64,000 nt of DNA from Marinimicrobium koreense (GTDB lineage Bacteria > Pseudomonadota > Gammaproteobacteria > Pseudomonadales > Cellvibrionaceae), in the NCBI RefSeq assembly GCF_003762925.1, contig NZ_RJUK01000001.1, positions 1,736,001-1,800,000 of the forward strand, written 5' to 3'. The position numbers were made by a program, and so were the translations under genes. Of the stretch, positions 45,536-54,168 are shown one piece after another. Each line of letters starts with the position of its first letter. Positions within the stretch are counted from its first letter, which is position 1. The notes below the pieces were generated by a model, which saw only the letters and a program-made list of their open reading frames with translations, made no database searches and was not told where the DNA came from.

Positions 45536-45965
45536 ATTATTTATCCTCTATTATGGTCGCTGTTCTCAAAGCCCCCGGACACAACGCAATTGCCATATCC
45601 GTGAAGAGGCCTTTCGATTAACTTACATCACTATTAATTAAATATCAATTATTTGGTCACACCACAGAACAATAATCTTTTATTCTATAAATCATGCACT
45701 TATAAGACATAACTTGCGTTATTTATTTTTTACATACTGTTATTTAAATTTATTCCACAAAATCAGCGTGATAGAAGTCATCGCACAGAGAGCATGCCAC
45801 CTCCCCCGGAGCCATTGACCCGAAACCCGAAAAGAGCCGGGACCTGGTGGAACAGTGCCCACTGGCGGATTACGTCCCCGCGAGCCCAATTCGACCTACT
45901 ACGTCGCTGGCTGGATCTGTATAATCCGGGCCTGTTTTTTCATTCTCTGGCTGGATATCAATTTC
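45536..45965. other. AT-rich divergent promoter region between the fructan cluster and ychF
   Basis: These 430 bases have no believable gene. The part near the lipoprotein gene (45610-45780) is very AT-rich and should contain its promoter, while the GC-richer part near 45800-45960 belongs to ychF. I found no defined operator. Confidence 0.6.
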
Positions 45966-47057
45966 ATGGGCTTTAACTGCGGCATCGTTGGCTTGCCCAA
46001 CGTCGGAAAATCCACTCTTTTCAACGCACTGACCAAGGCGGGCATTGGCGCCGAGAACTTTCCGTTCTGCACCATTGAGCCCAACGCGGGGTTGGTCATG
46101 GTCCCCGACCCGCGCCAGGAGAAGCTCGCCGAGATCGTCAAACCGGAGAAGGTGGTCCCCACCACCATGGAGTTTGTGGACATCGCCGGGCTCGTGGCGG
46201 GCGCCTCCAAGGGTGAGGGGCTGGGGAACAAGTTCCTCGCCAACATTCGCGAAACCGACGCCATCGCCCACGTGGTGCGCTGCTTTGAGGACGACAACGT
46301 CATTCACGTGGCCAACAGCGTCGATCCGGCGGCCGATATTGACGTGATCAACACCGAACTGGCCCTGGCGGACCTGGAAACCGTGGACAAGGCAATGCAG
46401 CGCTACGCCAAGGCCGCCAAGGGCCAGGACAAGCACGCTATCGCTATGAAAGCACTGCTCGAGAAGGTTCAACCCCATCTGGACGAAGCCAAGCCCCTGC
46501 GCTCCTTTGGCCTGTCTGACGACGAGCTGGACCAGCTGCGCGAGCTGAACCTGTTGACCGTCAAGCCGACCATGTATATTGCCAACGTCTCCGAAGACGG
46601 CTTTGAGAACAACCCACTGCTGGACAAGGTGCGGGCCATTGCCGAGGAAGAGAAGGCCGTGGTGGTACCCATCTGCAACAAGCTGGAAGCGGAAATTGCC
46701 GAGCTGGAAGACGACGAAAAGGCGGAGTTCCTGGAAGAAATGGGCATGGACGAGCCGGGCCTGGACCGGGTGATCCGCGCAGGCTATGAGCTGCTGGGCC
46801 TGCACACCTACTTTACCGCCGGGGTGAAAGAGGTGCGCGCCTGGACCATTCCCGTCGGCGCCAGCGCCCCCCAGGCGGCCGGCAAGATCCACACTGACTT
46901 CGAAAAGGGCTTTATCCGGGCGGAAGTGGTCGCCTACGACGACTTTGTGGCCTATAAAGGGGAGCAGGGGGCCAAGGACGCTGGAAAATGGCGCCTGGAA
47001 GGCAAGGACTACATCGTCAAAGACGGCGACGTGGTGCACTTCCGCTTCAACGTATAA
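45966..47057 (+). CDS. ychF: Redox-regulated ATPase YchF (OLA1 family)
   Basis: YchF is a P-loop protein that binds ribosomes and hydrolyses ATP. The 363-residue product, the same length as E. coli YchF, starts [23 protein letters not shown] with the P-loop, then FVDIAGLV as G3 motif, and a C-terminal TGS domain ([39 protein letters not shown]). The start at 45966 is chosen for exact family agreement; the frame is open further upstream. Normally next to pth, it has been parted from it by the fructan genes. Confidence 0.97.
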   Translation: MGFNCGIVGLPNVGKSTLFNALTKAGIGAENFPFCTIEPNAGLVMVPDPRQEKLAEIVKPEKVVPTTMEFVDIAGLVAGASKGEGLGNKFLANIRETDAIAHVVRCFEDDNVIHVANSVDPAADIDVINTELALADLETVDKAMQRYAKAAKGQDKHAIAMKALLEKVQPHLDEAKPLRSFGLSDDELDQLRELNLLTVKPTMYIANVSEDGFENNPLLDKVRAIAEEEKAVVVPICNKLEAEIAELEDDEKAEFLEEMGMDEPGLDRVIRAGYELLGLHTYFTAGVKEVRAWTIPVGASAPQAAGKIHTDFEKGFIRAEVVAYDDFVAYKGEQGAKDAGKWRLEGKDYIVKDGDVVHFRFNV

Positions 47058-47073
47058 AACCCGCGAATCAGGG

Positions 47074-47102
47074 TTGACTTTAGGGGTGCAGACAGGGAAA
47101 AT
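47074..47102 (+). promoter_or_regulatory. Probable promoter of tRNA-Met
   Basis: TTGACT, a 17-base spacer and GAAAAT lie 18 bases before the tRNA 5' end. The -35 box is good and the -10 box fair. Confidence 0.55.
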
Positions 47103-47119
47103 ACGCGCCCTCACCAAGT

Positions 47120-47196
47120 GGCTAGGTAGCTCAGCTGGTTAGAGCACAGCACTCATAATGCTGGGGTCGGCGGTTCAAGTCCGCCCCTAGCTACCA
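47120..47196 (+). tRNA. tRNA-Met (CAT, elongator type)
   Basis: The 77-base gene has acceptor GGCTAGG/CCTAGCT, D-arm AGCTCAGCTGGTTAGAGCA, anticodon loop CTCATAA (CAT), T-arm GGCGG TTCAAGT CCGCC and encoded CCA. The sequence resembles E. coli elongator tRNA-Met and lacks initiator features. Confidence 0.95.
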
Positions 47197-47204
47197 CTTT
47201 TGAG

Positions 47205-47232
47205 AAAACCCGCGCCTTGCGCGGGTTTTTTT
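47205..47232 (+). terminator. Terminator of tRNA-Met
   Basis: CCCGCGC and GCGCGGG pair around CTT and are followed by eight Ts. Confidence 0.92.
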
Positions 47233-47413
47233 TATGGGTATTCATCTCCACCTGCCTTGACTTTCCCTCTCCTCGGACACATGTTTGTAACAGGAGGACA
47301 GAAAACGGGTTGGCACCGGGAACTCGCGGCCCAACCACGCAGTCCTCTTCCTTGAAGGCCTGGCCACGGCGTGGCAGGTCAGGGTTGCAAACTGAAAAGG
47401 TATTGGAGTCACT

Positions 47414-47752
47414 ATGAATATACAGTTGTCCGGTCACCACGTGGATATCACCGACGGCATCCGCGAGGCCGTTGATAGCCGCTTCAAGAAGATCCAGAAC
47501 CACTACCCCGACCTTGGAGACCTCTCCATGGCCCTCACCGTCGAACGGCACGCACAGGCCGTCGAGGTTACCACCCAGTTCAAAGGCGCTAAGGTGGCCG
47601 TACACGCCGAATCCCAAGATCTGTATGCCGCCATTGCCGATTCCGCCAAAAAGCTGGATGCCGCGCTAGCCAAGCGCAAAGGAACAACCCAATCCCACCG
47701 TCATGAAAAACCGGAACTTATGACTGAAGAGCCAGAATCCCTCAAAGATTGA
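47414..47752 (+). CDS. hpf: Ribosome hibernation-promoting factor, HPF/RaiA family
   Basis: The 112-residue protein belongs to the short HPF/YfiA class: MNIQLSGHHVDITDGIREAVDSRF at the start and QDLYAAIADSAKKLDAALAKRK at the end of the fold, with a hydrophilic tail. Such proteins bind the 30S decoding region in stationary phase and drive or block 100S dimer formation. It has GGAG before the ATG. In most gammaproteobacteria hpf follows rpoN; here it follows tRNA-Met alone, so it may be the RaiA-like or an extra copy. Confidence 0.9.
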   Translation: MNIQLSGHHVDITDGIREAVDSRFKKIQNHYPDLGDLSMALTVERHAQAVEVTTQFKGAKVAVHAESQDLYAAIADSAKKLDAALAKRKGTTQSHRHEKPELMTEEPESLKD

Positions 47753-47757
47753 GTCGT

Positions 47758-47792
47758 CTCCCCTGGATCCCTCGCGGGAGGGCCCAGGGGAG
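47758..47792 (+). terminator. Strong hairpin after hpf
   Basis: CTCCCCTGG and CCAGGGGAG pair fully, with CCCTC/GAGGG inside, right after the hpf stop. The tail TATTAAA is only moderately T-rich, so it may work in both directions for hpf and the converging halogenase gene. Confidence 0.6.
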
Positions 47793-47832
47793 TATTAAAG
47801 GGGGGCAATCCGCCTTAGACCATTGTAATTTA

Positions 47833-49338
47833 TTAACCGCCTGAGCAATATTTGTGAATAAATGCCTGATGCTCTGGCATTTGGTCTGCCGCCGCTGTCA
47901 CGGCGGCACGCAGCTTTTCCAGCCAAGTACCGCCGTCCACAGTTCTGAACGCCAATAGCGGATCCACACGCTTCGGCCAGTGGTTCTGACCGACATGTAC
48001 CGCCAGCCAACTATCCGGCCCGAAAAGATCAGCGCCATCCGCGATCAACCGGCCATAAGCGCCAAAGTGGTAAAGTTTGTTTTCCAGCGGTGTCGGCACG
48101 GACATATCCCGACACTCCCGCCACAGGGGAGCATCGTCCCGCTCTGTGAGCTTATAGTGCAGAATCAGAAAATCTCGTATACGCTCAAACTCGTTGATGG
48201 TTATGCGGTTGTACTCGTCGATGACCGCCGAGTCAAAATCCCGATCCGGGAAGAAGCCGAGCAACCTGGATATAGCCGCCTGCACAAGATGTAGACTGGT
48301 GGACTCCAGCGGCTCCATAAAGCCACTGGAAAGACCAACCGCCACGACATTTTTTTCCCAGAATTTTTCCCTTCGTCCGGTAGTGAACGCCAGCTCCCTG
48401 GGCTCGCCGAGGCGTTCGCCATCAAGATGCTTCAGCAAAGTCGCCGCTGCCTCATCGCTGCTGATATGGCGACTGCAGTACACATAACCATTACCGGTCC
48501 GATGCTGTAGCGGAATACGCCACTGCCAGCCGGCTGCATGTGCTGTTGAGCGCGTGTAGGGCGTAAGCTCACCTGGCGCACTGGCGACGGTCACCGCCCG
48601 ATCGCAGGGCAACCAATCGCTCCAGTCCCGGTACCCGACCTTCATAGCCTCACCAATTAGCAAGGCTCTAAATCCCGAGCAATCGATAAACAGGTCGCCC
48701 TCAATTCGATCCCCGCTTGCCATCTGCACCGATTCAACAAAACCGTTTTCAGGATTCAAAAGAACGTCGGTGACGGTACCCTCCCGGCGCTCCACACCCT
48801 TGGCTTCAGAATACTCGCGCAAAAAAGCCGCGTAGAGGCCAGCATCGAAATGATAGGCGTAATCGTAAGTGGAACGTACATTGCGGGGATCTTGCACCGG
48901 AGGTGCGAATCGATTGCGGGAGGCCGCCGCCCAGGCCATGCTGTGTTCGTGCAACGGTGTGCTGGTCTCCCCACTCTCCCGTGACCGAAGCCAATGGTGG
49001 TGCAGCGAGACGGTATCAAAATTCCGGCCGTGGGGACCGAAGGGGTGGAAATAACTGTGCCCCTGATGCGCCCAGTCGACGAACTGGATACCCAACTTGA
49101 ACGTACCTTTCGTGCGCCGCAAAAACTCTCGTTCATCCAACCCGAGAACCCGATTGAACAGTCTTATCGGAGGTATCGTGGCCTCGCCCACGCCAACCGT
49201 GCCTATTGCATCGGATTCCACCAGGGTGATTGCACACTGCCCTTGCGTCGCGTTGGCGAGCGCAGCAGCCGACATCCAGCCGGCGCTGCCTCCGCCTACA
49301 ATCACTATTCGGCGGAGTCGACGATCATCAGTATTCAT
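47833..49338 (-). CDS. Flavin-dependent tryptophan halogenase family protein
   Basis: The 501-residue protein has the FAD site IVIVGGGSAGWMSAAAL, Lys81 at the place of the catalytic Lys79 of PrnA (GTFKLGIQF), and the halogenase motif GWQWRIPLQHR near 265. Such enzymes halogenate tryptophan or indoles in secondary metabolism, yet in Xanthomonas, Caulobacter and Cellvibrio relatives they recur beside TonB receptors and sugar genes, where the true substrate is unclear. It is the last of three minus-strand genes with a TPR/2OG oxygenase and a TonB receptor. No flavin reductase gene is nearby. Confidence 0.9.
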   Translation of the reverse strand: MNTDDRRLRRIVIVGGGSAGWMSAAALANATQGQCAITLVESDAIGTVGVGEATIPPIRLFNRVLGLDEREFLRRTKGTFKLGIQFVDWAHQGHSYFHPFGPHGRNFDTVSLHHHWLRSRESGETSTPLHEHSMAWAAASRNRFAPPVQDPRNVRSTYDYAYHFDAGLYAAFLREYSEAKGVERREGTVTDVLLNPENGFVESVQMASGDRIEGDLFIDCSGFRALLIGEAMKVGYRDWSDWLPCDRAVTVASAPGELTPYTRSTAHAAGWQWRIPLQHRTGNGYVYCSRHISSDEAAATLLKHLDGERLGEPRELAFTTGRREKFWEKNVVAVGLSSGFMEPLESTSLHLVQAAISRLLGFFPDRDFDSAVIDEYNRITINEFERIRDFLILHYKLTERDDAPLWRECRDMSVPTPLENKLYHFGAYGRLIADGADLFGPDSWLAVHVGQNHWPKRVDPLLAFRTVDGGTWLEKLRAAVTAAADQMPEHQAFIHKYCSGG

Positions 49339-49367
49339 TTGCTGTCATCCTGTCATTTCCGGCTGCA

Positions 49368-50882
49368 TCAACGCCCGGTAGCGGCAGGTGCCGCCACCGG
49401 CGGCGCCTGCACGTCAAACGCAACCGCCAGGCGCTCGCCATCATTAAAAGGGACGGTAGAATGCCACAAGGTTGAGGGGAACAGCACCAACCGAGCGGCT
49501 TTGGGCTCAACCTTCTTGTAGGCCTGGAGATCAAGCTCAAGTTCCGGCGGTGGTGTACCGAACTGAAGCCAGCCCGCTGGCGGCTGCCCCATCCGCTCCC
49601 CCTTGGGCAGAGAAATATAGAGCGCCGAGCTGATCCAGCCCACCGGATGGGTATGACTGACATTGTAACCCTGGGATTTCAGACGCACCGACCAACTGCC
49701 GGAAAAGTGGACCCGCCCCCGCAACACTTCCCGTCGGTTCACTCCCAGTAGGGGATGACCGACCGCTGGCTCCGGCAAACGGCTGACATAGTTTTGCACC
49801 GCCGATTGAACACGCGCTCTCAAATCTCGCAGTATGGGTTCGTGACGCAGGAACAGGTTCTGGTCGGTTTGCGTGCCTCCACGGACCGACTGCTCTGCAT
49901 AGGGCGAGCGGGCGGTGTGCAGTTGCCGCAAGAGCAGGGTGAGCTGAGCGAGTTCATCCCCGCTCAGCTCCAGCTCAAACGTTTGCGCACGCCGGGCTCC
50001 CTCGTCCAGCCACTCGGCGCGAGGATCCTTACGCAGCCGCCAGATCAGAGACAGATAAGGCCAGATGACCGGCGCGGAGCGCGTATTCATATGGCGCAGC
50101 GCCGCCTGTTCTGCACGCTCCGGGTCACCCCGGCGCAGACTGTACCGGATCAGCGCCATATCACGCACCACATCTTTGACCGAGGTGGTCTGTTCAAACA
50201 GCGTGGCTGCGCGCTCATCATCACCCGACTCACTCGCGACAAACAGCTCGGCCACCGTCAGCTGGGGATGTCCCTCAAAACGCTTTTCGGCCGCCTCAAG
50301 TACGCGACGGGATCCGATCCAGTCGCGAACCTGGGCAAGACTCCGGAACCATTCCAGCCACAAGGCCAGGTTGTCGGGCTGCCGAGCGCAGGCATCCTTG
50401 AAGCTATCGGTAAAATGCGTGGCATCACCACCAGTAAAGCGCAGACTGGCGATACTTTTATGGCCAGCCAACCAGCCGGGTTGCTGCTTCAAAGCATCCT
50501 GCAGAAGACCAATGGCCTTATCCCGTTGCCGCTCGGCGGCCAGCGCCGAGGTATAACCCCGCAATACATTAAGGTCATGAGGCGCCAGCTGCAAAACACG
50601 CTCAAAGGAGGCCGTTGACGGAAGGCCGGCCAGAAACCGGCTTTGAGCCAACGCCATCGCCGTATCCGCATTTCTCCCATCCAGCGCACAGGCCCGGGCG
50701 AAGGCCTCAGCGGCTTCCGGCTCCCACTGTTCCTGATGCAGCGCAAATCCCAACTGAGTCCAGATCGCTGCGCTATCGGGGTATTGCCCGGAAGCAGCCC
50801 GCAGTCGCTCAACCGCAAGGTCCGCGCGCCCTTCATTCATAGCCTGCTGTGCGTTTTGCAACACTTTATCGGTGGACACCAC
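49368..50882 (-). CDS. TPR protein with C-terminal 2OG-Fe(II) oxygenase-like domain
   Basis: The 504-residue protein has about eight tetratricopeptide helix pairs in residues 1-330 (for example AIWTQLGFALHQEQWEPEAAEAFARAC) and then a domain with GSWSVRLKSQGYNVSHTHPVGWISSALYISLP and LVLFPSTLWHSTVPF, the conserved core of putative 2OG-Fe(II) oxygenases; His in HTHP and His in WHST are the likely iron ligands. A GTG start with GGAGTAAC upstream is used. It sits between the receptor and halogenase genes, 29 bases before the latter. The oxygenase substrate may be a peptide or the receptor's ligand; this cannot be told. Confidence 0.82.
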   Translation of the reverse strand: MVSTDKVLQNAQQAMNEGRADLAVERLRAASGQYPDSAAIWTQLGFALHQEQWEPEAAEAFARACALDGRNADTAMALAQSRFLAGLPSTASFERVLQLAPHDLNVLRGYTSALAAERQRDKAIGLLQDALKQQPGWLAGHKSIASLRFTGGDATHFTDSFKDACARQPDNLALWLEWFRSLAQVRDWIGSRRVLEAAEKRFEGHPQLTVAELFVASESGDDERAATLFEQTTSVKDVVRDMALIRYSLRRGDPERAEQAALRHMNTRSAPVIWPYLSLIWRLRKDPRAEWLDEGARRAQTFELELSGDELAQLTLLLRQLHTARSPYAEQSVRGGTQTDQNLFLRHEPILRDLRARVQSAVQNYVSRLPEPAVGHPLLGVNRREVLRGRVHFSGSWSVRLKSQGYNVSHTHPVGWISSALYISLPKGERMGQPPAGWLQFGTPPPELELDLQAYKKVEPKAARLVLFPSTLWHSTVPFNDGERLAVAFDVQAPPVAAPAATGR

Positions 50883-50907
50883 GTTACTCCGCCAGCACTG
50901 TCATCCA

Positions 50908-50945
50908 CAAAAAAAACGGGGCCGTGCCTCTTGCCACCACCCCGT
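50908..50945 (-). terminator. Terminator after the TonB receptor gene
   Basis: On the minus strand ACGGGG and CCCCGT enclose an 18-base loop and are followed by eight Ts, between the receptor stop and the TPR/2OG start. It may partly uncouple the two. Confidence 0.75.
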
Positions 50946-51022
50946 GTACATTCGAAAAAGCCCACCGCCCCTGAACGCCAGGTTGCGGCGATCAGGGACA
51001 ACGGGCTTGGGACCATCCCGTC

Positions 51023-53536
51023 TTAGAACAGGACTTTGATGGAGGCCCGGGCCGTCCGACCCAGGGCGGCGTTGCCGCTCAACACCGCTGGCGTAACCGA
51101 CGTATCGTTTACGCCTCCCGCCCCGCGAAGATCTAACTCGTCCAGCAGATTATAGACCTGAAGTCCGAGCTCGAGGTTCTCTGTGGGGCTGTACTTGGCA
51201 TTCGCCCCCCAGGTCGCCGAACCGGGCCACTCCCGCTGACCCGCATCCAGAGTATCGGTTTGCCCGGTCACGTTGAGTCCCACACTGAACTGGTCGGTCA
51301 GCTCATAGCTGGAGTAAATGGTGTAGGTCAGATCCGGAATACCACTGGCGCGACGGAAACTTTCATCACCCACACCCAACTGCTCGGCATCGGTAAAGGT
51401 GGCATTGGCGGTCACCGACAGACGGTCCCAGAAATAGGTGCCCAAGAGCTCGAAACCCTGCGACTTGTACTCGGCATCGATGATACAGCCACCGACATCC
51501 CCGAAGCCCAGGTCCCGACACACGGTCTGTGACAGCTCAAAGGTACTTTGTTTGAAATCACCTTTGAGTAGCGTCAGCTCAATCGAGTAGAGACCATCAA
51601 ACAGCTCCCCGCGATTTTTGATACCCACCTCGTATTGATTGACGAAGTCGACATCGGCCACTCGGCCTGACTCATTCAGCGAACCATCAGCATTGATTTT
51701 TCCACTGACGGTCTGGCGATCCCCGTTGAAACGCCCGCCTTCGGAAGCACGTACAAACAGACTGGTATCGCTGGACGCCTTCCACAAACCGCCCACCGTC
51801 CAACTCTCATAGCTGGTGTCATAGTCCAGATTTTCCCGAGCGCCCTGCGCCTCCATGGTAGGAATCATCACGGTGACCTGATCACCGTTGAAGTCGGTGG
51901 TTTGCACGGGGGTATCGCCGGTCACCAAGCCGGCAACCGTCCATCCCGAGGATTTCACGTTCTCAAATCGGGTACTGACATCAAAGATGAACAGATCATT
52001 CTCCCAGTCCAACACGACATAGGGTGCCGTATTCGTGTAAGAAAGATCGTAATCCCTGGAACAGCAGTCCCCCCAGTTATCGTTGAACCCGGCAATACCA
52101 CGGGCGGTGAGCAAGTTACCTTCATCGTCATACAGGTCCAGCATCGCCGGGTTATCACCACTCACTTCGGTATAGGCCCGATTGATGTGCCAATCCATGG
52201 CGATATCCTGCTTCATATGGAAATAGCCGGCACGTACCGTCAGATCACCATCTCCCAGCCAATACTCACCAATCAGGGTCAGGTCATTCACAAAGCTGCC
52301 CACATCACGCATATTGGTGTGCACATTGGGGCCGTTATCCAGATACTCCCGGTCATACAACTGGCCGGCATTCGGGCCGTTGGCGTAACGGATTTCACCG
52401 ACGGTCGCGCCGTTCACCATTGAGCCGGTCACGCTATCGGCACGAACCACGTTCTGAAACGGCGAGTAGAAGGTACCGCTCTGTTCGGTCCAGCGCATTT
52501 TGTTTTCGGCCCGAAGGTTATCGGTAAAGACGTACTGGAGCTCATTACCAATGGCCGTGGTTTTTGTGGCAATGCCATTCATCGGAACGGTTTCCAGATC
52601 GCCCTCACGGTTCACAATCTGGTTCTGATTATTCAGGATAGAGTAATTCGACTGGTCTCTGCCATCAAAGCCGGGAAACGCCTTGATGTTACTCACCCTG
52701 TCGCCGTTAACACTACCGAGAAACGGGCTGCCAGTGTAATTGGCTTCCTGAGTATCCGCGAACTTCCCCAAGAACCGGATATAGCCCTGGTTGTCGTCAA
52801 AGTACTTGGTGATATTACCTTTGATCTGAACACTATCGCTGGCTCCGTAGGGAATTTCCAGCGGCCCTTCACCTTGCCGAACGAAACCGCCGATGTGGTA
52901 GTTGACCGAGTCGCTCGCGGGTCCACCGTAACGAAAGTCGATACGACTCTCATCAAAGCCCAAACCGGTGTTCGCCTGTATATAGCCACCTTCCTCCTGA
53001 CCATAGTTACTGATGTAGTTAATGATCGCCCCAGGAGCCTGGGAGGTGTAGGTTCCCGCCGTACCACCACGAATACCTTCGACCTTATCCACCGATGCGT
53101 CAAAGCGGGTCCAGTAGTCATTGTTGCCAAACTGGATATCACCAAACAGGACCGTGGGCAACCCATCTTCCTGAATCTGAACAAAAGGCGAACCGCCGGT
53201 CGCGACCGGAAGACCACGTACGGCGATATTGGCGTTACCGCCCGGCCCGGAGGTACCAGACACCTGAATCCCCGGAATCATCCGCAGCACCTCTGACTCG
53301 GAGCTGGGCTGAAAATCCTGAATGGCGTCGGTATTTACAGCAGTTACCGCGACGGAGCTTTCAATCTGCGATCGCCCACCACCGGCCGCGGCCGTGACCA
53401 GGATCTCTTCCAGGGCTGGCTGTTGCTGAGCTTGAGCGCTGAAGGGAAAGGCCAAAGCCAACACTGACGATGACGCCAGAGCCATTTTGATGGCTGAAGC
53501 CAGAGGGGCTTTTTTGATACCCGGTTGTTTATCCAC
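51023..53536 (-). CDS. TonB-dependent outer-membrane receptor
   Basis: The product has 837 residues from the GTG at 53536, which has GAGGTG four bases upstream; a longer frame to 53602 is open but lacks such a site. There is a signal sequence ending AFPFSAQAQ, a TonB-box-like LEEILVTAA, a plug (SEVLRMIPGIQVSG, NIAVRGLPV, APGAIINYISNYG) and a 22-strand barrel ending in the aromatic ASIKVLF. This is the ordinary proteobacterial sugar/siderophore receptor build, distinct from the SusC-like receptor 2.4 kb upstream. Its gene neighbours, an oxygenase and a halogenase, recur with such receptors. The substrate may be an oligosaccharide. Confidence 0.9.
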   Translation of the reverse strand: MDKQPGIKKAPLASAIKMALASSSVLALAFPFSAQAQQQPALEEILVTAAAGGGRSQIESSVAVTAVNTDAIQDFQPSSESEVLRMIPGIQVSGTSGPGGNANIAVRGLPVATGGSPFVQIQEDGLPTVLFGDIQFGNNDYWTRFDASVDKVEGIRGGTAGTYTSQAPGAIINYISNYGQEEGGYIQANTGLGFDESRIDFRYGGPASDSVNYHIGGFVRQGEGPLEIPYGASDSVQIKGNITKYFDDNQGYIRFLGKFADTQEANYTGSPFLGSVNGDRVSNIKAFPGFDGRDQSNYSILNNQNQIVNREGDLETVPMNGIATKTTAIGNELQYVFTDNLRAENKMRWTEQSGTFYSPFQNVVRADSVTGSMVNGATVGEIRYANGPNAGQLYDREYLDNGPNVHTNMRDVGSFVNDLTLIGEYWLGDGDLTVRAGYFHMKQDIAMDWHINRAYTEVSGDNPAMLDLYDDEGNLLTARGIAGFNDNWGDCCSRDYDLSYTNTAPYVVLDWENDLFIFDVSTRFENVKSSGWTVAGLVTGDTPVQTTDFNGDQVTVMIPTMEAQGARENLDYDTSYESWTVGGLWKASSDTSLFVRASEGGRFNGDRQTVSGKINADGSLNESGRVADVDFVNQYEVGIKNRGELFDGLYSIELTLLKGDFKQSTFELSQTVCRDLGFGDVGGCIIDAEYKSQGFELLGTYFWDRLSVTANATFTDAEQLGVGDESFRRASGIPDLTYTIYSSYELTDQFSVGLNVTGQTDTLDAGQREWPGSATWGANAKYSPTENLELGLQVYNLLDELDLRGAGGVNDTSVTPAVLSGNAALGRTARASIKVLF

Positions 53537-54168
53537 GTTACACCTCACATGTCTTAGTGATGAGGAGCCTATATGAGTCAACCGCCCGGCCATGGCGGAC
53601 ATCAGAGGAGGATTGCGCCGACGGGAACACTACATGCCCGAGCAGAACAACAGATTACTTACTCATAATAGCTCACACTTTTATTGTTTGCCCTACTACC
53701 TGCAACCCCAACTCGCCGGGCTCCAGATAAAAGGAGAGCTCTATTTTGAAAGCTGAACGACCGCTTCCGGTATTGACCTGAATTTATCCCTAGCCTTTTA
53801 CCGCTTCTTCCATGCAGAGCAACTTACAGAATTCCCCGACTTATTTCAACACGTTTATTAAATAACAGGATTTGGAAATAATGTAATATAATTACTGCAA
53901 CCTTCTGTTTTTAAAGGGTTTTATAATTACTGTTATAATGAACACACTGTTATATATTAATTTACGATATTGATTCCGGAATGATAACTCTCGCTATCGC
54001 CGGAATACCATTCAAACAAAAAAGCGCGACCCCTTAGGGCCGCGCCTGCACTAACGTTGTGCCAATATAGGGAGAGACATTCCCTGGGAGAGCTCCAGCA
54101 CCCAACACGCTGGAGAGCGTCCTGCACCACGGAGAGCCGGGCGCAGGACGTGTTCAAAACACCCGGTT
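53537..54168. other. Promoter region of the TonB receptor and 3' region of the SusD-like gene
   Basis: This 632-base gap carries two copies of TATAATTACTG (53887-53897 and 53922-53932, 35 bases apart) in a very AT-rich stretch that should hold the receptor promoter. Next to the SusD-like gene lie two stems, CTCCAGC/GCTGGAG (54093-54115) and CGTCCTGC/GCAGGACG (54118-54150), and then the terminator. No gene is seen. Confidence 0.6.
54017..54046 (-). terminator. Terminator of the GH32-SusC-SusD operon
   Basis: On the minus strand GCGCG and CGCGC, with GGCCC/GGGGTC inside, close around TAA and are followed by six Ts. Confidence 0.85.
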
